Position numbers and translations under genes: made by a program | Part shown: piece after piece, positions 1 through 11,879 of the stretch | Layout: each line of letters opens with the position of its first letter | How positions within the stretch are numbered: position 1 is the stretch's first letter | The notes under the pieces: generated by a model | Told to the model about the DNA's origin: nothing | Seen by the model: the letters and a program-made list of their open reading frames with translations, nothing else | Databases searched by the model: none | From: Chinchilla lanigera | Lineage: Eukaryota; Chordata; Mammalia; Rodentia; Chinchillidae | Length of the DNA stretch: 64,000 bases | Direction of reading: 5' to 3' | NCBI RefSeq assembly: GCF_000276665.1 | Contig: NW_004955418.1 | Location: 331,598 to 395,597, forward strand

Positions 1-69
1 CTCAGGGGCACAAGCACCTTCTTGGCAAGTGCAAGGTCCTGAGTTCGATTCCCAGTAACAAAAAAAAAG
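1..69 (+). mobile_element. ID SINE, cut by window edge
   Basis: CTTGGCAAGTGCAAGGTCCT followed by GAGTTCGATTCCCAGTAAC is the tRNA-derived B-box half of an ID element, with an A tail. Confidence 0.85.
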
Positions 70-1634
70 GTGGCCACTGATTCCTGCCTTATTCTACAAA
101 CCAAGAACACTATCTTGAACAGGATCCAGGCTCTACCATCTAACAGGAAAGACCTACAAAAAGTCACAGCAATAAAGTGTCAAGAGAGTTGTGATGGGCA
201 GTAGAAGGTTTCAGATCCAGAGGTCAGAGAGGTCAGTTTTCTGAGCAAGTGAAATTCAACCTGGGACTTGCCCATCAGCTGTGGTCTAAATGAAGAGGTC
301 AGGAATAGTCTACACTAAGGGCACTGCCACGTCAGAGAGAGGATGATGTGAATGAGGAACTGATGGGTTGATGTGACTGGGGTGACTAGATGTAGACCGC
401 TGGGTGGGGCTCTGCAAAAGTAGAGGCTGGGCCAGATTGTGCAAAGCCCTCACGTCTGTGCCAAAGGGTTTGGATGGACTGTCAGGCTGATGGGCAGCCA
501 GCCCAGGGTGAGGCGGGGTGGCATCAGCAGATCTACTTTTGGGTAGCTGATTCAGACTGGAGAGTGGACTGGAGGAGGAACTGCCAAGTGGAGAAGGGAA
601 GCACATGAATTCAAGAGTTAACGTAGAAGATGAGAGAAAGGAAAGTGAGTCAAGAGTGACCCTGAGTTTCAGGAGTGCGTGCCTGGGTGGAAAGTGATAC
701 CATCCACAGAGATGGCCACATGGGAGAAGGACAGGCTGTGGGAGACTGAAAACAGTGGCTGGTTTTGGTCTGAAGTGATGACCACCGGGCCGGGGGGAGG
801 GGGGATGTCAGTGCACCATGGTAAGAGTGGAATCTGGGCTCTGGACTGGAGAGGTGTCATTGGCCTGCAGAGCATAAGGAAAGAAATAATTTTAATACTA
901 TTGGCTGCTGTAAAAGAACACTCTCAGCCTTAGTGGCCCATCATAGTTGTTTAGTTCCCACTAAGGTAAAGCCCAAAGAGGTGCTCCTAATAAGTGAGAG
1001 GTTCTTCTCCAAATAGACTTGTTCAGGGACTTTCCATCTGTGTCTCTGCCACCTTTACTGTGAGGCTTTCAAGGTCACTGTGATGGGGAAAGAGCACAGA
1101 GGATCATGCACATAGCGATTCTGTCACTTCCATCCCCATTCCACTGAACACTTCATCGTGGAGTCATACCTAATTACAAGAGAAGTGGAAAAATGCAGTC
1201 TGGCTGGGTGCCCATGAGGCAGAGGAAATGAGTTTGGCAACAAGCTAGTCAGCTTCCAGCAAGAGAAGGCAAGGGAGTGGAGGGAGAAGACCCATTTATC
1301 ACCATTTTTAGGCGTCTCCATACACAAGGCAAAAAGAAGTGAAGACAAGCCACCTCTTCCCCTTCTTTCTCCTCCCTTCTTAGAGACCGACTGGAAAGGA
1401 AAGGGCCCCAAGCCACTTTAGTGCCTTCTGTAAGACCCTCAGAAGGTGATTTAGAAGTAATCACATTTACTGTGACACTAGTCACCTCTGCTTTTCCCTG
1501 AGAGCAGACTACCATTTACCCTCTCTTCACTTTCCTTTTCTAACTGTGTATCTGCTATATGTTGGGTACAATGTCTAGTTCTCCAAATGCAGCAAAGAAC
1601 AAGACAGAGGTCTCTATACCATTGTTTATTGTCT
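70..1634. other. Intergenic, no gene seen
   Basis: Apart from the SINE at the left edge, no recognised element or conserved frame. Short ORFs here (310-606, 679-933, 1124-1411) have no family signature. In human and mouse HBEGF lies upstream of PFDN1 (memory); no HBEGF exon was recognised. Confidence 0.6.
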
Positions 1635-1780
1635 GACTCACTTGGATTAAATTTCAAAAATAGAGTCTATTTCTTATCTTGCCTACCACTGTATCCCTAG
1701 CACCCAGTTCAACTAGAACAAAGGAGGACCTGGGGTGAGGGTTGTCAGATAAATGAAGGGTTGAATGAAAGCCCTTGCGG
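1635..1780 (+). mobile_element. Possible L2/MIR-type old repeat
   Basis: CACTGTATCCCTAGCACCCAG followed by GGTTGAATGAAAG resembles the L2 3' terminus. It is short and diverged. Confidence 0.35.
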
Positions 1781-1897
1781 GATTATGGATCTGTAAGGAG
1801 TGCTATGAAAGGGAAGGAACACAGTGGTAGAAGAATACCCTAAGGCATAGTGACCTCATCTAGCTCAGGAGGTCAGGGAGGTCTTCCTAGGGAAGAG

Positions 1898-1974
1898 TTT
1901 TTTTTTAATTTTTGGGGTGTTACTAGGAACTGAACCCAGGGTCTTCACACTGAGCCATATCCCAAGCCCCTTTT
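1898..1974 (-). mobile_element. ID-type SINE (older)
   Basis: AACTGAACCCAGGGTCTTCA with CACTGAGCCATATCCCAAGC is a reversed ID body. It abuts an L1 3' end. Confidence 0.7.
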
Positions 1975-2205
1975 TAAATTTTTTATTTTATTGCACATTT
2001 TAGATATACATAACAACAACATTCATCATAGGGAATTTGTACCTGTACATGGTATATCTTGTTTCCTCTTTTTTTCCCATTCCCCTCCCCTCCCTTCAAC
2101 CCTTCCTCCCCTCTTTATTTACAAAAGCTTTGTTACCAGTTTTTCCTTCTAATCTATTTTTTTCTTGTCCCTTATTTCTTTCCCTCCCCCTTCCCCTTCC
2201 CTGTT
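1975..2205 (-). mobile_element. L1 3' end fragment
   Basis: The sequence from TTTTAGATATACATAACAAC through GGGAATTTGTACCTGTACAT and a CT-rich tract matches the other L1 3' UTR ends in this window (11880, 30020, 36845, 46330). The 74-aa ORF at 2037-2261 is this UTR read in the wrong sense. Confidence 0.75.
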
Positions 2206-2229
2206 TAAACTGGCTTTACAGGACCCAGG

Positions 2230-3174
2230 GACTCAAAATTAAAAGTGTCCTGTCTGCCTGACTGTACTTTGCAGGCAGACAGCAGTTTTCCTTTTTAGCA
2301 AAACACATTGAGACCCTCCTTCTTGCTGAACTAAGTGGGAAAATGAACCACTGACTCAATTTACATATGACCTCACTTAATTATCACAACAGGCCTGGAG
2401 GTTTATAGAGAGCCCTTCCCAGACTTCCTTGCAGCTGAGGAAGTTTGTATTTGTAATCCCATGAAAAGTTATTGGAATTCTAGCGAGTTTGTTCCAATCT
2501 ACCACTTCCAGTGCAACCCATGGTGAGACTAAAGACACTAAGGCATATCTGTAGTTATGGGGAGCCAAGGGGTCCTAAGTCCAGCCATAATGATGACCGT
2601 ATGGAACAAAGGCCCCACTCTGAGGCCAAACCCAGGTTTTATTCATTCATGAAGAAGGGAATGGGTTGGGGATGAATGACTGTGAGAACCATGGGAAGTA
2701 GGTGAGTGCCATGAGCCGGGCTAGGTAGGAGGCCTGAAATCACCTCTGCCATATGCAGAGAGAAGGATATACAGAAAGAGTAATCTGCATAACACAATTG
2801 AGATACTATCTAATGTTTTGGGGTCCGGGCTTCAGCTCTGAGGTGTAATGATTGAAGCCTCAGGGAGTCATAGCCTCTATCCCAAAGCTTCATCCCAGCT
2901 AATAGTGTGGAGCATTGGCTCACACATCCCGCCTCATCCCAGATGTGGGAGCAATGGCGGGTGGATCCAGGGAAACATGTCCACCATCTCCACAGATTAC
3001 TATCAGCATGTCATTGTCGTCACTGTTGACTGATATGCATTGCTTAAAGCCAATTGAAGGGGTAAGGAAAAGTCATAGCCAGCTCTGTACATATCAATAC
3101 ATGGAAATAGGGTCAGGCTCAGCCAAAATGGAGACAACTGCTCCCCTTTCAAGGAGAGTCGCCTAGGTGGTCCT
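2230..3174. other. Intergenic, unassigned
   Basis: No gene. TTTTATTCATTCATGAAG near 2637 and the surrounding layout could be a decayed LTR in reverse, but no ends or target duplication can be drawn. Confidence 0.4.
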
Positions 3175-3290
3175 TCACAGAGGTTGGCTTTATTATCCGC
3201 ATTGTGTAAGTGAGGAAACTGAGTGTTGAAAGAAATAAGAATCTGCAGTAAGGCTCAAGTAAAGTGCATCTCTTTACATTAGGGATATTG
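3175..3290 (-). mobile_element. Probable MIR fragment
   Basis: TTATTATCCGCATTGTGTAA followed by GTGAGGAAACTGAGTG matches the reversed MIR core; the rest is too diverged to place. Confidence 0.45.
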
Positions 3291-3815
3291 AAGGCAATGC
3301 TCTTCTTATGGAAAAATAACAACTTGGAATTGCTCTGGTAGGGTACAAATTGGTAGAGCATGAGACCAGAATTGCAAATGTGTCAATAGTCATATGGGCC
3401 AGGTGAGATGAAAAGCAGGGACTTCTGGTGTGCTGATGCAAGCAGAAACACTGAAATGATACCCAGGATTTGGAGGCAGATTTATTTATGTCAATGGGCA
3501 GTGATCAAGATCACTCTCAAAATATCAGGCCTTGATCTCTGGTGCTCTAGAGCTTATAAGGGATAAGCAAGCAAGAAGTACAGATGCAGAATGGCTTGTG
3601 AATTGGGGATTGGTTTATATAATGTGCATCACAGTGACCAGTTTCGAATCATAGTGACCAGCCATTTCTAGGAGACAGGAGCAACTGGAACTGGAACAGG
3701 AATTATTACATGGGCAACTAAGAAACTGAAGTATACTGTTTGTAAACTGAAGTTCCAGGGGTGCATTTTCTGCTACACTGGCACAGCATTCCAGAGGAAC
3801 AAAATAAGTTTCCAA

Positions 3816-3911
3816 GCCTGGGGATATAGCTCAGTGGCATAAGTGCCTGCCTGGCAAGTGCAAGGTCCTGAGTTTGACTCCTGGTATCAAAAAAAAAAAA
3901 AAAAAAAAAGA
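3816..3911 (+). mobile_element. ID SINE
   Basis: GGGGATATAGCTCAGTGGCA (A box) and GGTCCTGAGTTTGACTCC (B box) with a pure A tail of about 21 bases; a young copy. Confidence 0.9.
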
Positions 3912-4317
3912 TTCCTGCCTTTAAGGGGCTCACAGTCTATTGGGTTGGGGACACACACATGTGAGAGACCAGCAGTTTTATTGCAGAGTGAGAAGCTGTC
4001 TCACAACAGCATGGACTGAGAGTTAGGGGAGTGCAGGAACATCAGTGAAGCTGAGTGGATGCGCCGTGCTGAGTGGCAGCTTGGAGGATGCAGATAAACC
4101 AGTAATCTAGATACTGACCCAATCTCTGTTCTCCTAATGCAATCATCCCACCAACACCTATAAATTGCTAATCCTGTACCAAGCACTAGAGATAAAGCAA
4201 TGAAAAAATAGACAGTATCCTCCCTCAGTCTACTAGAGGAGATAGCCACTTAATAAATAACTGCAGAGACCTACAAAAATAAACAGAATCTCTCTAGAAG
4301 GATACAAATGTGATAAA

Positions 4318-4480
4318 TCAGGTGTGACACACACTGTAATCCCAGTGCTGAGAGAAGCTGAAGCAGGAGAGTCTCAATTTCAGGTTGCCCCTGGGCAATT
4401 TAGGGAGATCTTGTTTCAAAGACATTTAAAAAAAAAACCACTGGGGGATGAAGCTCAGTGAAGGCCCATAAGTGCTTCTG
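4318..4480 (+). mobile_element. Composite B1+ID SINE
   Basis: B1-like left part (TGTAATCCCAGTGCTGAGAG), internal A run, then a degraded ID part (GGGGGATGAAGCTCAGTG). Confidence 0.65.
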
Positions 4481-4569
4481 GAAAGACAAACTGAAAATCA
4501 GAGGACCAAGGGCAAGAAGTTAATTTTCTTTTCCTAGCATACCAGCATACCATTTGTTATGCCTTGTAA

Positions 4570-4712
4570 CTTTTTTTTTTTCTTTTTTTTTTTTTTTTTC
4601 TTTTTAAGACAGGGTCTCACTATGCAGTTCAGGCTAGCCTTGAACTTGCAGCAATCCTCCTGCCTCAGCCTCCTGAGTCCTGGGATTATAAGCATGAGCC
4701 ACCATGCCTGGC
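4570..4712 (-). mobile_element. B1-like SINE
   Basis: AGACAGGGTCTCACTATGCA through CACCATGCCTGGC. It abuts the MaLR LTR. Confidence 0.9.
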
Positions 4713-5108
4713 AATGGTTTGTATCTAGATGCCCCTTCAAGGCTCCCCTGGTCATAGGTGGGGCTTTTTGGATGTGGCTGGGATTAAGCGTGTGATGCTG
4801 GGATTAAGGTTGACCCCCAAACCTGAGTGTGGGTGGTACTAATCAATAGGCTTATACCCTGGATAGACTATAAAGGAACATAAAGAAGCTGCTGCTGCTT
4901 CACTGCTTTGCTGCTTTGCTGCCTTCTGCATGCCGTGCCATTAACTATTTCTCCTCTGTGATCCCTCTCTGCCTACCACTCTGCCTTGGAACCAGCTGAC
5001 TATGGATTGAAACCTCTACAAACTGTGAGCCAAAACAAACCTTTCCTCCTTTAACTTTGGGTGTTGAGTATCTTGTCTCACCAACAAGAAAAGTAACTAA
5101 GACAGATT
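4713..5108 (+). mobile_element. ERVL-MaLR LTR (ORR1/MLT-like)
   Basis: Starts near AATGGTTTGTATCTAGATG and ends in AAAGTAACTAAGACA, both typical of MaLR LTRs, with the characteristic GTGAGCCAAAACAAACC polyadenylation area. The internal MaLR sequence follows directly, so this is a 5' LTR. Confidence 0.75.
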
Positions 5109-6390
5109 TTGGTATCAGAGAAGTGGGGCCATTGTTATAACTGTATCTGACCATGTGGTTCAAGAGCTTTTGGGACTGGCTTGTAGAAAGGCTTTGGAAA
5201 GGTTTGGAGATGCTGGCTGAAAAAGTGGCCCTGGAATGCTTTAAGCTGTATTTGATGGGAAATTCTGGTCAGAGCTCAGAAGACCAGAATGCTGATAGAA
5301 ATCCTGCTGGTAAAGACTAGGTTCAGAGGAGGATTCTGCTGGGAAGAACAACTGCATTGGCTCTTGGACTCCAGATGGTGTGTACTATCCTTTGGCAGAA
5401 AATTTGTCTGCATTTTGCTCATGTCCAGAGACTTTGCCTAAGACTGATATTAAAGGCAGTGGACTAATGAATCTTGTGGAAGAAATTTCAAGGCAGCTCA
5501 ATATTGAGACAGTGGCATGGCTACTGTTCAGGGCTTTTACCCAGATCTATGCTGAGAATCAAGAGCAAAGAGCCCAGAAAAATGATTTAAAGGCGGAGCA
5601 TGGTGATACATGCCTGTAATCCCAGCACTTGGGAGGCTGAGGCAGGAGGATTGCTGTGAATTTGAGGACAGCCTGGGCTACAAAGTGAGTTCAAGGCCAC
5701 CCTGAACTGCATAGTGAAGCCCTGTCTCAAAAAGACAAAAATAAATAAATAAATAAATTTGAGTTTGGCTAGAATAGAAGTTCCACTAAAGCTGTAGACT
5801 CCAAAGATAGAGAGCAAAACAGAATTTGACCACTGAGGAGGAATAGGACAATCGAAAAGATGGCCTGAGGACATCACGAGAACCAGCAGGACTTTACTCT
5901 TTGCAGTCTTAAAGTTGCAAAGGTGAAAGACTTTGCTTTGAAAAGGGAGCCCCAGAGCACCATGCTCTAGAATGATGGCAGCCTAGGGAATTTGTTCCTC
6001 AGGATTGGGTTCAGAGTATGCCCAGCAGTTCAGGCCCTTGACCCCTAAAGCCAAGAGAGAAGGAAGCCTGGCTAGTGCTCCAGCTGGTGGCAGATGTCAG
6101 CATCATCTACATGGTGCTGGTTTTAGTTGCATGTAGAATGGAAGAGCTGTGGGATCAGGAAGGCTTCTACCCAGATTTTAGAAGAAGGCCTGGGAGGCCA
6201 GGCAGTGTGGCCCTGTGAGGAACAGGTGTGAGGATGTGAGTGGGAAGCTGAAGGTGCAGTGGAGACCCCAGAAGGTTGGAGAAGCCAGGAGCATGGACCA
6301 TCTAAGGTAAGCTGCAAGGAGTAAGCAAAGCCAGCCAAAGTGAGAAGCCATGGGAGCTACAACCATGGGAAGTGCCCTAAGGGCAGAGTA
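5109..6390 (+). mobile_element. MaLR internal sequence (non-coding)
   Basis: Begins TTTTGGTATCAGAGAAGTGGGG, the start of MaLR internal regions after the primer binding area. It continues with stretches that resemble THE1/MST internal sequence (CCAGAATGCTGATAG, GGAAGAAATTTC). The region has no retroviral protein genes, as is usual for MaLR. A B1 SINE is inserted at 5590-5757. The 79-aa ORF at 5380-5619 is a chance frame within it. No 3' LTR follows; the element is broken at about 6390. Confidence 0.7.
5590..5757 (+). mobile_element. B1-like SINE within MaLR internal sequence
   Basis: CCTGTAATCCCAGCACTTGG, the doubled GCCTGGGCTACAAAGTGAG / CACCCTGAACTGCATAGTGA module, and an A-rich (AAAT)n tail. 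Confidence 0.92.
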
Positions 6391-6550
6391 TTTTTGCTTG
6401 TCTTTGGCTTTCTGAGACAGGGTCTCACTTTGTAGGGCAGGCTGGTCTTGAACTCACTATGTAGTCCAGGCTGGCCTGGAATTCATGACAATACTCTTGC
6501 CTCAGCCTCCCAAGTGCTAGGATTACAGAAATGCTCTATCAAGCCTGGCT
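6390..6550 (-). mobile_element. B1-like SINE
   Basis: GAGACAGGGTCTCACTTTGT with the duplicated GTAGTCCAGGCTGGCCTGGA module. It forms an inverted pair with the next SINE. Confidence 0.9.
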
Positions 6551-6571
6551 ATAGTTTTTTTTTTAAAACAA

Positions 6572-6715
6572 GGATATGATTGGTGTGTTCCAGTATTCAT
6601 GAAGCTGAGGCAGTATGATCAGCTTTGAGGCCAGCCTGGGCTGTGCAGTGAATTCAGGGTCAACCTTGAACTACATAGCAAAACTCTGTCTCAAAAACAA
6701 GACAAAACAAAATGA
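6572..6715 (+). mobile_element. B1-like SINE
   Basis: GAGGCCAGCCTGGGCTGTGC and CTCTGTCTCAAAAACAAG. Opposite orientation to 6390-6550, about 20 bp apart. Confidence 0.85.
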
Positions 6716-7237
6716 AACGAACGCCCCAATCCCAAACACACACAAGTTCATGCATGCAAAACAAGAATATTCTTTGTGTGTTGTAGAAATCCAAGGGAAA
6801 CCATTTGATGGAACCACTAACATGAAGGCAAAGATCTCTGCAACCCCCTTGCTCAGTTGTGAATGAGTCCAGCACCTGAGCTAGCCAGCAAGGGTGATAA
6901 TAGAGTTCTTTGTTTACTGCTACAGCAGCACCTGGAAGTCTGTAAGCACAAATTCTTGTTGTATGTACAGATGAACAAATTCAATGCATGACTAGTTTTT
7001 CATTAAAAACTAAAAATGCAAGAAGTATTGGATTTATACTAATGCTCTACTGCCCAGAAGGTTGTAGATTTACAGAATATGACAGTGGCTGGAGGGTAGA
7101 ACCAGGTAAATCGAGGTTGAGCTAAGCAAGATGGTAAAAGAGCTGATTTCCTTGGGTAGAATCTGCAATCATAATGCAGTATAACAGAACTATGGTCGTC
7201 TTCTGAATTTTACTTTTTTTTTTTTTTTTTTTTTTTT

Positions 7238-7337
7238 NNNNNNNNNNNNNNNNNNNNNNNNNNNNNNNNNNNNNNNNNNNNNNNNNNNNNNNNNNNNNNN
7301 NNNNNNNNNNNNNNNNNNNNNNNNNNNNNNNNNNNNN
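7238..7337. other. Assembly gap, 100 N
   Basis: Exactly 100 Ns between a long T run (7214-7237) and the 3'-truncated end of an ID SINE. A placeholder of unknown true size. Confidence 0.98.
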
Positions 7338-7405
7338 GGAACCGAACTCACGACCTTGCACTTGCCAGGCAGGTGCTTTTGCCGCTGAGCTAAATCCCCA
7401 GCCCC
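7338..7405 (-). mobile_element. ID SINE adjoining the N gap
   Basis: GAACCGAACTCACGACCTTG and CGCTGAGCTAAATCCCCAGC. Its tail side is in the gap. Confidence 0.92.
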
Positions 7406-7409
7406 TACT

Positions 7410-7580
7410 TTTTTCTTTTTTTCTCTTCTTTTGGTGACAAGTTTAGGTAGTTTAGGTCATATAGTTTAGGTTAGTCTTGAGCTCACTGTGTAGCCTAAGC
7501 TAGCCTCGAACTTGCAGTGATCCTCCTGCCTCAACCTCCTGAATGCTGGGATTATAGGTGTGTGCCACTGTTGTTGGCTG
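7410..7580 (-). mobile_element. B1-like SINE
   Basis: CTTGAGCTCACTGTGTAGCC and CCTCCTGCCTCAACCTCCTG. Older, diverged. Confidence 0.85.
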
Positions 7581-8242
7581 GGCCACTTTGAGATGCTGAG
7601 GAAACTACATAATTCAGAAAAACAGTTGCAAGTACATGTTTAACATATACTGGCAAGGATATTCTAGAGATCCTGGTGTTTTTTTTTTTTCAAATTCTGC
7701 AGAAACCCAGAATGTCTGCAGATAGATTCAGTCCAAAGGAACATTTAAGTGCAATTAAGGATAAAAAGCTACAAAGAAGAGTCCCATATTCCCAAAATAA
7801 ATAGAGATTTATGACTCTAAACTTTTCTCCTGTTTGAGACTTAGTAGCTTTGCCAGAATTCACCCAAGAGAGGGTAAAAGGAAGGTAATGGCACAAAAAC
7901 AGACATATGGATCAATGAAACAGGATAAAGGATGCAGAAACAACCTCAGGCACATTCAGCCATCTGATTTTTGATAAAGGGGCTAAAAACATATTCTGGG
8001 TGAAAGATGATCTCTTTAGCAAATGGTGCTGGGAAAACTGGCTGTGCATATGCAGAAGACTGACCCATATCTCTCACCATGTACTAAACTAAAATCAAAA
8101 TGGATCAAAGGCCTAATCTTAAAAGAGAAACACTTAACCTGCTGGAAAACAAAATAGGAAAACTTTTGAAGACATACATGTAAGGACTTTCTGAACTGAA
8201 CCCCAATTGCATAAGGTATTACATCAAGAATCAACAAATGGG

Positions 8243-8405
8243 GCCGGGCAGGGTGGTACACAATTGTAATCCCAGCAGTTAGGAGACTGAGGCAGGTGGT
8301 TTGCTGCAAGTTCAAGGCTAATCTAGGCTACAAAATGAGTTCAAGCCAGCCTGAACTGCATAGTGTTTTGAAATCCGCCTAAAAAAAAACCAACAAAAAA
8401 CCAAA
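8243..8405 (+). mobile_element. B1-like SINE inserted in L1
   Basis: GGGCCGGGCAGGGTGGTACA start, doubled B1 module, A-rich end. It splits the sense L1. Confidence 0.88.
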
Positions 8406-8596
8406 ATCAACAAATGGGATTATATCAAATTAAAAAGCTTCTGCCCAAAGGAAATAAGCAACAGAGTGAAGAGGCAACCTATAGAATGGGAAAAATTTTT
8501 TGCCAGCTACCCTTTAGATAGAGGACTAATAGCTAGGATATATAAATTACTCAAAAAAATTAGACCCACCCCTTCCCAAAATAAAAACCCCGGTTA

Positions 8597-8715
8597 AGCC
8601 AGGCATGATAATGCACACCTGCAATTCCAGCACTTGGGAGGCTAAAGCAGGAGGTGATTTCAAATTGTGCCTGAATTAAGTAATGAGACCCTATTTCTAA
8701 AACAAAACAACAACA
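8597..8715 (+). mobile_element. Short B1-like SINE inserted in L1
   Basis: AAGCCAGGCATGATAATGCA and TTCCAGCACTTGGGAGGCTA. It lacks the second module copy. Confidence 0.8.
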
Positions 8716-9555
8716 ACAAGATAGTCAAAAAATGGACAACTGAAATTAATAGATATTTCTCTTAAGAATACAAATGGCCAATAAAAACATGAGAACATGT
8801 TTAACATCCTTGGCTATTAGAGAGATACAAATTAAAACAACACTGAGAATCCATCTCACTTCAGGAAAAATGACCATCATCAAAAAATCAAATTATATAA
8901 AAAAGAAATTAAATTATACAAATGTTGGTGAGGATGTAGGGAAAAAGGAACCCTTCCACAGTATATTTTTGGTGAGGATGTAAACTAGTACAGCCATTAT
9001 GGGAATCAGTATGGAGAATCCTCAAAAAACTAAAACTGAAAATTTCATATGACCCAGATACTCCACTTCTAGGTATTTTCCTAAAAGTGTTAAAGACATA
9101 TTACAGTGGTACATGCATACTCATGTTTATAGCAGAATAATTCATAGTAGTTAAATTGTGGAATTAGCCTATATATCTATCAAAAGATGAATAGATAAAT
9201 GTGGTTTTTAGAAACATGAAGAAGGATAAACTTGAATCATTTGTAGGAAAATGGATGCAACGTGAGACCATAATGTTAAATGAAATAAATCAGACACACA
9301 AGGTTAACCATGGCATGGTTTTTCTTACATGAGAAACCTAAAGTATAAATGAATTAAAACGCAAAATAAAAGATAGATAATATGAAACAGGGAGATAGAT
9401 CTTTTTCAAACGGGAAGAGGACCAAGAGATGGAGGGAGGGGGAAGGGAGGGGAAGATAAAGGGATGAAAAAGTTTAAATATGTTATTGATATATACCAAC
9501 TCCCCACATTGAATGTAACCATCGTGTACTGTAAACATGTGCTAGTAAAAATTAA

Positions 9556-11654
9556 AATTGAAAAAAGAGATTACAGAAAGAAGAAACCCTGGAAGTGAAT
9601 CCATCTTTTGGGTTCTAATCACACCTTAGACACTAACTTGTTGGGATCACAGCAATCCACTTTTGCTCTGTAACTCTCACTTTCCTCAAAGGGATAGGGT
9701 AGGCTGGAACTCAAAAATCTCATTCAGTTCTTTGAATCTAGGATTCCTTTTTGGAAATTTTATGCAGGATCTTACACTCCAGATAGCAGAAAACAATGGA
9801 GATATATGTAAATATATCAATTAACAGAGTCCCTTGGAGAATTTACCCCTTGTTCTACATGCCCTTCTGCCCTCAGATTCTGATGTTCCAGGATAAGTAT
9901 TCCTGCTGGTGACTTCTTGTATTCTTTACTAATCACTGTTGATAGAAAGCCAAGGACTTACAAGGCCATCAAGGGTACTCCCCCACAGCTAGCCACATTT
10001 ACCACCTTTTCTTTCTTTTTTTTTTTGGTACTGGGAATTGAACTCAGGACCTTGTACTTGCCAGGCAGGCAGTTATGCCACTGGGCTAAATCCCCAGCCC
10101 TTACCACTTTTTCAAACCGCACAGAGGCATTTGACCTTAGCTGAGGGTACAGAAGGAAGTGGAAACTTCCACCTCTCCTCAACAGTGGCTGCTATGATTT
10201 GTCTTTAGTGAAACAGAGAGACAATATTTTGTCTTGGGTTAGCAACTTTGAATAGGACCCTCCATGTCCGGTGATCCAAAGATTCCATTGCAAAGCAAGG
10301 CTATTTCCCTGAGGTCCCTAACCACTGCTACCTGAGGGAGAACAGAGACCACCATCATGAAATTTATGTACCCACTAAAACGGAACTGACCTACCCATTA
10401 GAAGAGACTGAAAAAGTTGAAAATTTGGCAGTTAAGCTGCAGCAGGTATCTACTTTTTCTCCTTTGCAAAATGCAGCACTTCTTTTGTAGGTATACATCA
10501 TTATTTGGGAAAGAAGCCACCTCTCTTTCACTCTTAGTTTTTGAACTTTCTGGATGGGATATGATACACCTAACCTTCCAGGAATGGCTGTGTGGCCTGT
10601 ACCTGTCTTCAGAGCATTCCACAGGTCTGACCACGGTGCTAGGTTCAGAGACAAGCATGTGACCCAAGCCAGGCCAAGGAGATCCAATCCTGGGACTCTT
10701 TCTAATAGATGGAAATGGAGCTTCCTATTTCAAGTAATGCTTGTTTTACTTACTAGGTGTTATATTCACTTATGTCCTAATTTTCCAAAGGAACAATATT
10801 AACTTTTTAAGTTTCTTGTAATTAAAAAAGATTTTATTTAAAAACTTTTAGAGTGTTACAGTGGGTGCTCTCGGGGAAAGCCTTAGCCATTTGTTCTCAG
10901 TATGCCTCCAAGAGTGGAATAACGTTCCCCTGTGCTATATTTTTTGGTGGCTATTTATAAAGTGCATGGAGAATTTTGTCCAGATTTCAACAAAACCCCA
11001 CTGTACTCCTCTTCCTGTTCTAAAGGAAAATGAATTTTTGTGCTTGTTAAGCTGTGGTGATAGAGACATAGATTCTCCCTTAGACTTTTGGTTTCCTTGA
11101 TTTTATTCCTTCCCTGTTCTTGGTGATGTCTTGGTTCTTGGCTGTCACCTCTAGCAGGCCTTACACTTCTACTTTCTCTGGTGAGCAATGGGATAAATAA
11201 CCCAGGCTTTATTATCCTTTGTTTTCAAGCTTCATCTCTTATGCCGATTTAGTCAGGACTGATTGAAAATAATAGCTTTCTTTAGATTTTCCATAAACAG
11301 ATTGAATCAGCTATGACCAGATGCCTGGGAAAGCCACCATCAGTTCCTGCTAATGACAATTCACTTCCTCTCCTTGCAGAGTTTCCTATGACTATTTCAT
11401 TTGGTAGGCACAGTAAAAGCACCCTTCCTGCCTGGGCAAGTCCCAGCCTCAAACATGCTTTGTCAGCTGGAAGAGATACTCAGAGCTGCTTGGCAAATGT
11501 GTCACTTGGGAAGGTTTCATCTTCATCCCCATTCCATAGGCCCCACAGAGCTACCAACAAGCTTACAAATGCCCCTTCCCCACACCTCCCTACTCACAGG
11601 CAGACTGTTATACAGATTTGCTTTCATAAGTACAAATCCTCCATTTTTTTCTGG
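9556..11654. other. Intergenic, mostly unique
   Basis: Only the ID at 10012-10101 was recognised. ORFs around 10391-10802 overlap in several frames without codon structure and are taken as chance. Confidence 0.5.
10012..10101 (-). mobile_element. ID SINE
   Basis: GGTACTGGGAATTGAACTCA and GGCTAAATCCCCAGCCC, with a T tail at the left. Confidence 0.92.
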
Positions 11655-11745
11655 TTCCTTTTTTTGGGAGGGTGATAGGTATCAAACCCATGGCTTTGTG
11701 CATGCTAAGCAGGTGCCCCACCACTGAGCTACACCCTTAGATCCT
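11655..11745 (-). mobile_element. Older ID-type SINE
   Basis: TATCAAACCCATGGCTTTGT and CCACTGAGCTACACCCTTAG; diverged ID. Confidence 0.75.
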
Positions 11746-11754
11746 TGTCCCATT

Positions 11755-11867
11755 TTTATTTTATTTTATTATTTTATTTTATTTTATTTTTTCTGGTACC
11801 AGGAATTGAACTCAAGACCTCGTGCTTGCCAGGCAGGCGCTGTGCACTGAGCTAGATCTGCAGCCCC
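11755..11867 (-). mobile_element. ID SINE with (TTTTA)n tail
   Basis: CTGGTACCAGGAATTGAACT and GCCAGGCAGGCGCTGTGCAC; the left tail is a TTTTA repeat. Confidence 0.9.
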
Positions 11868-11879
11868 CCTTGTCCCATT

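Larger units (their letters stand above)
7885..9555 (+). mobile_element. L1 ORF2 C-terminal part and 3' UTR
   Basis: CATCTGATTTTTGATAAAGG, AATGGTGCTGGGAAAACTGG and AAATGGATCAAAGGCCTAAT are classic L1 ORF2 3' blocks. The element runs into a GGGAGGGGGAAGG purine-rich 3' UTR and ends in GTAAAAATTAAAATTG. Two B1-like SINEs interrupt it (8243-8405 and 8597-8715). 5'-truncated; frames broken. Confidence 0.85.

Noticed and set aside
2580..2900. Possible ERVK-like LTR in reverse
   Set aside because: Some LTR-like words, but no ends, target duplication or second copy in the window.
5380..5619. 79-aa ORF resembling a clean small protein
   Set aside because: Lies in non-coding MaLR internal sequence; MaLR elements have no protein genes there.
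11313..11727. Overlapping ORFs of 120 and 108 aa
   Set aside because: They overlap in different frames and run into an ID SINE. No domain, Kozak or splice logic; taken as chance.
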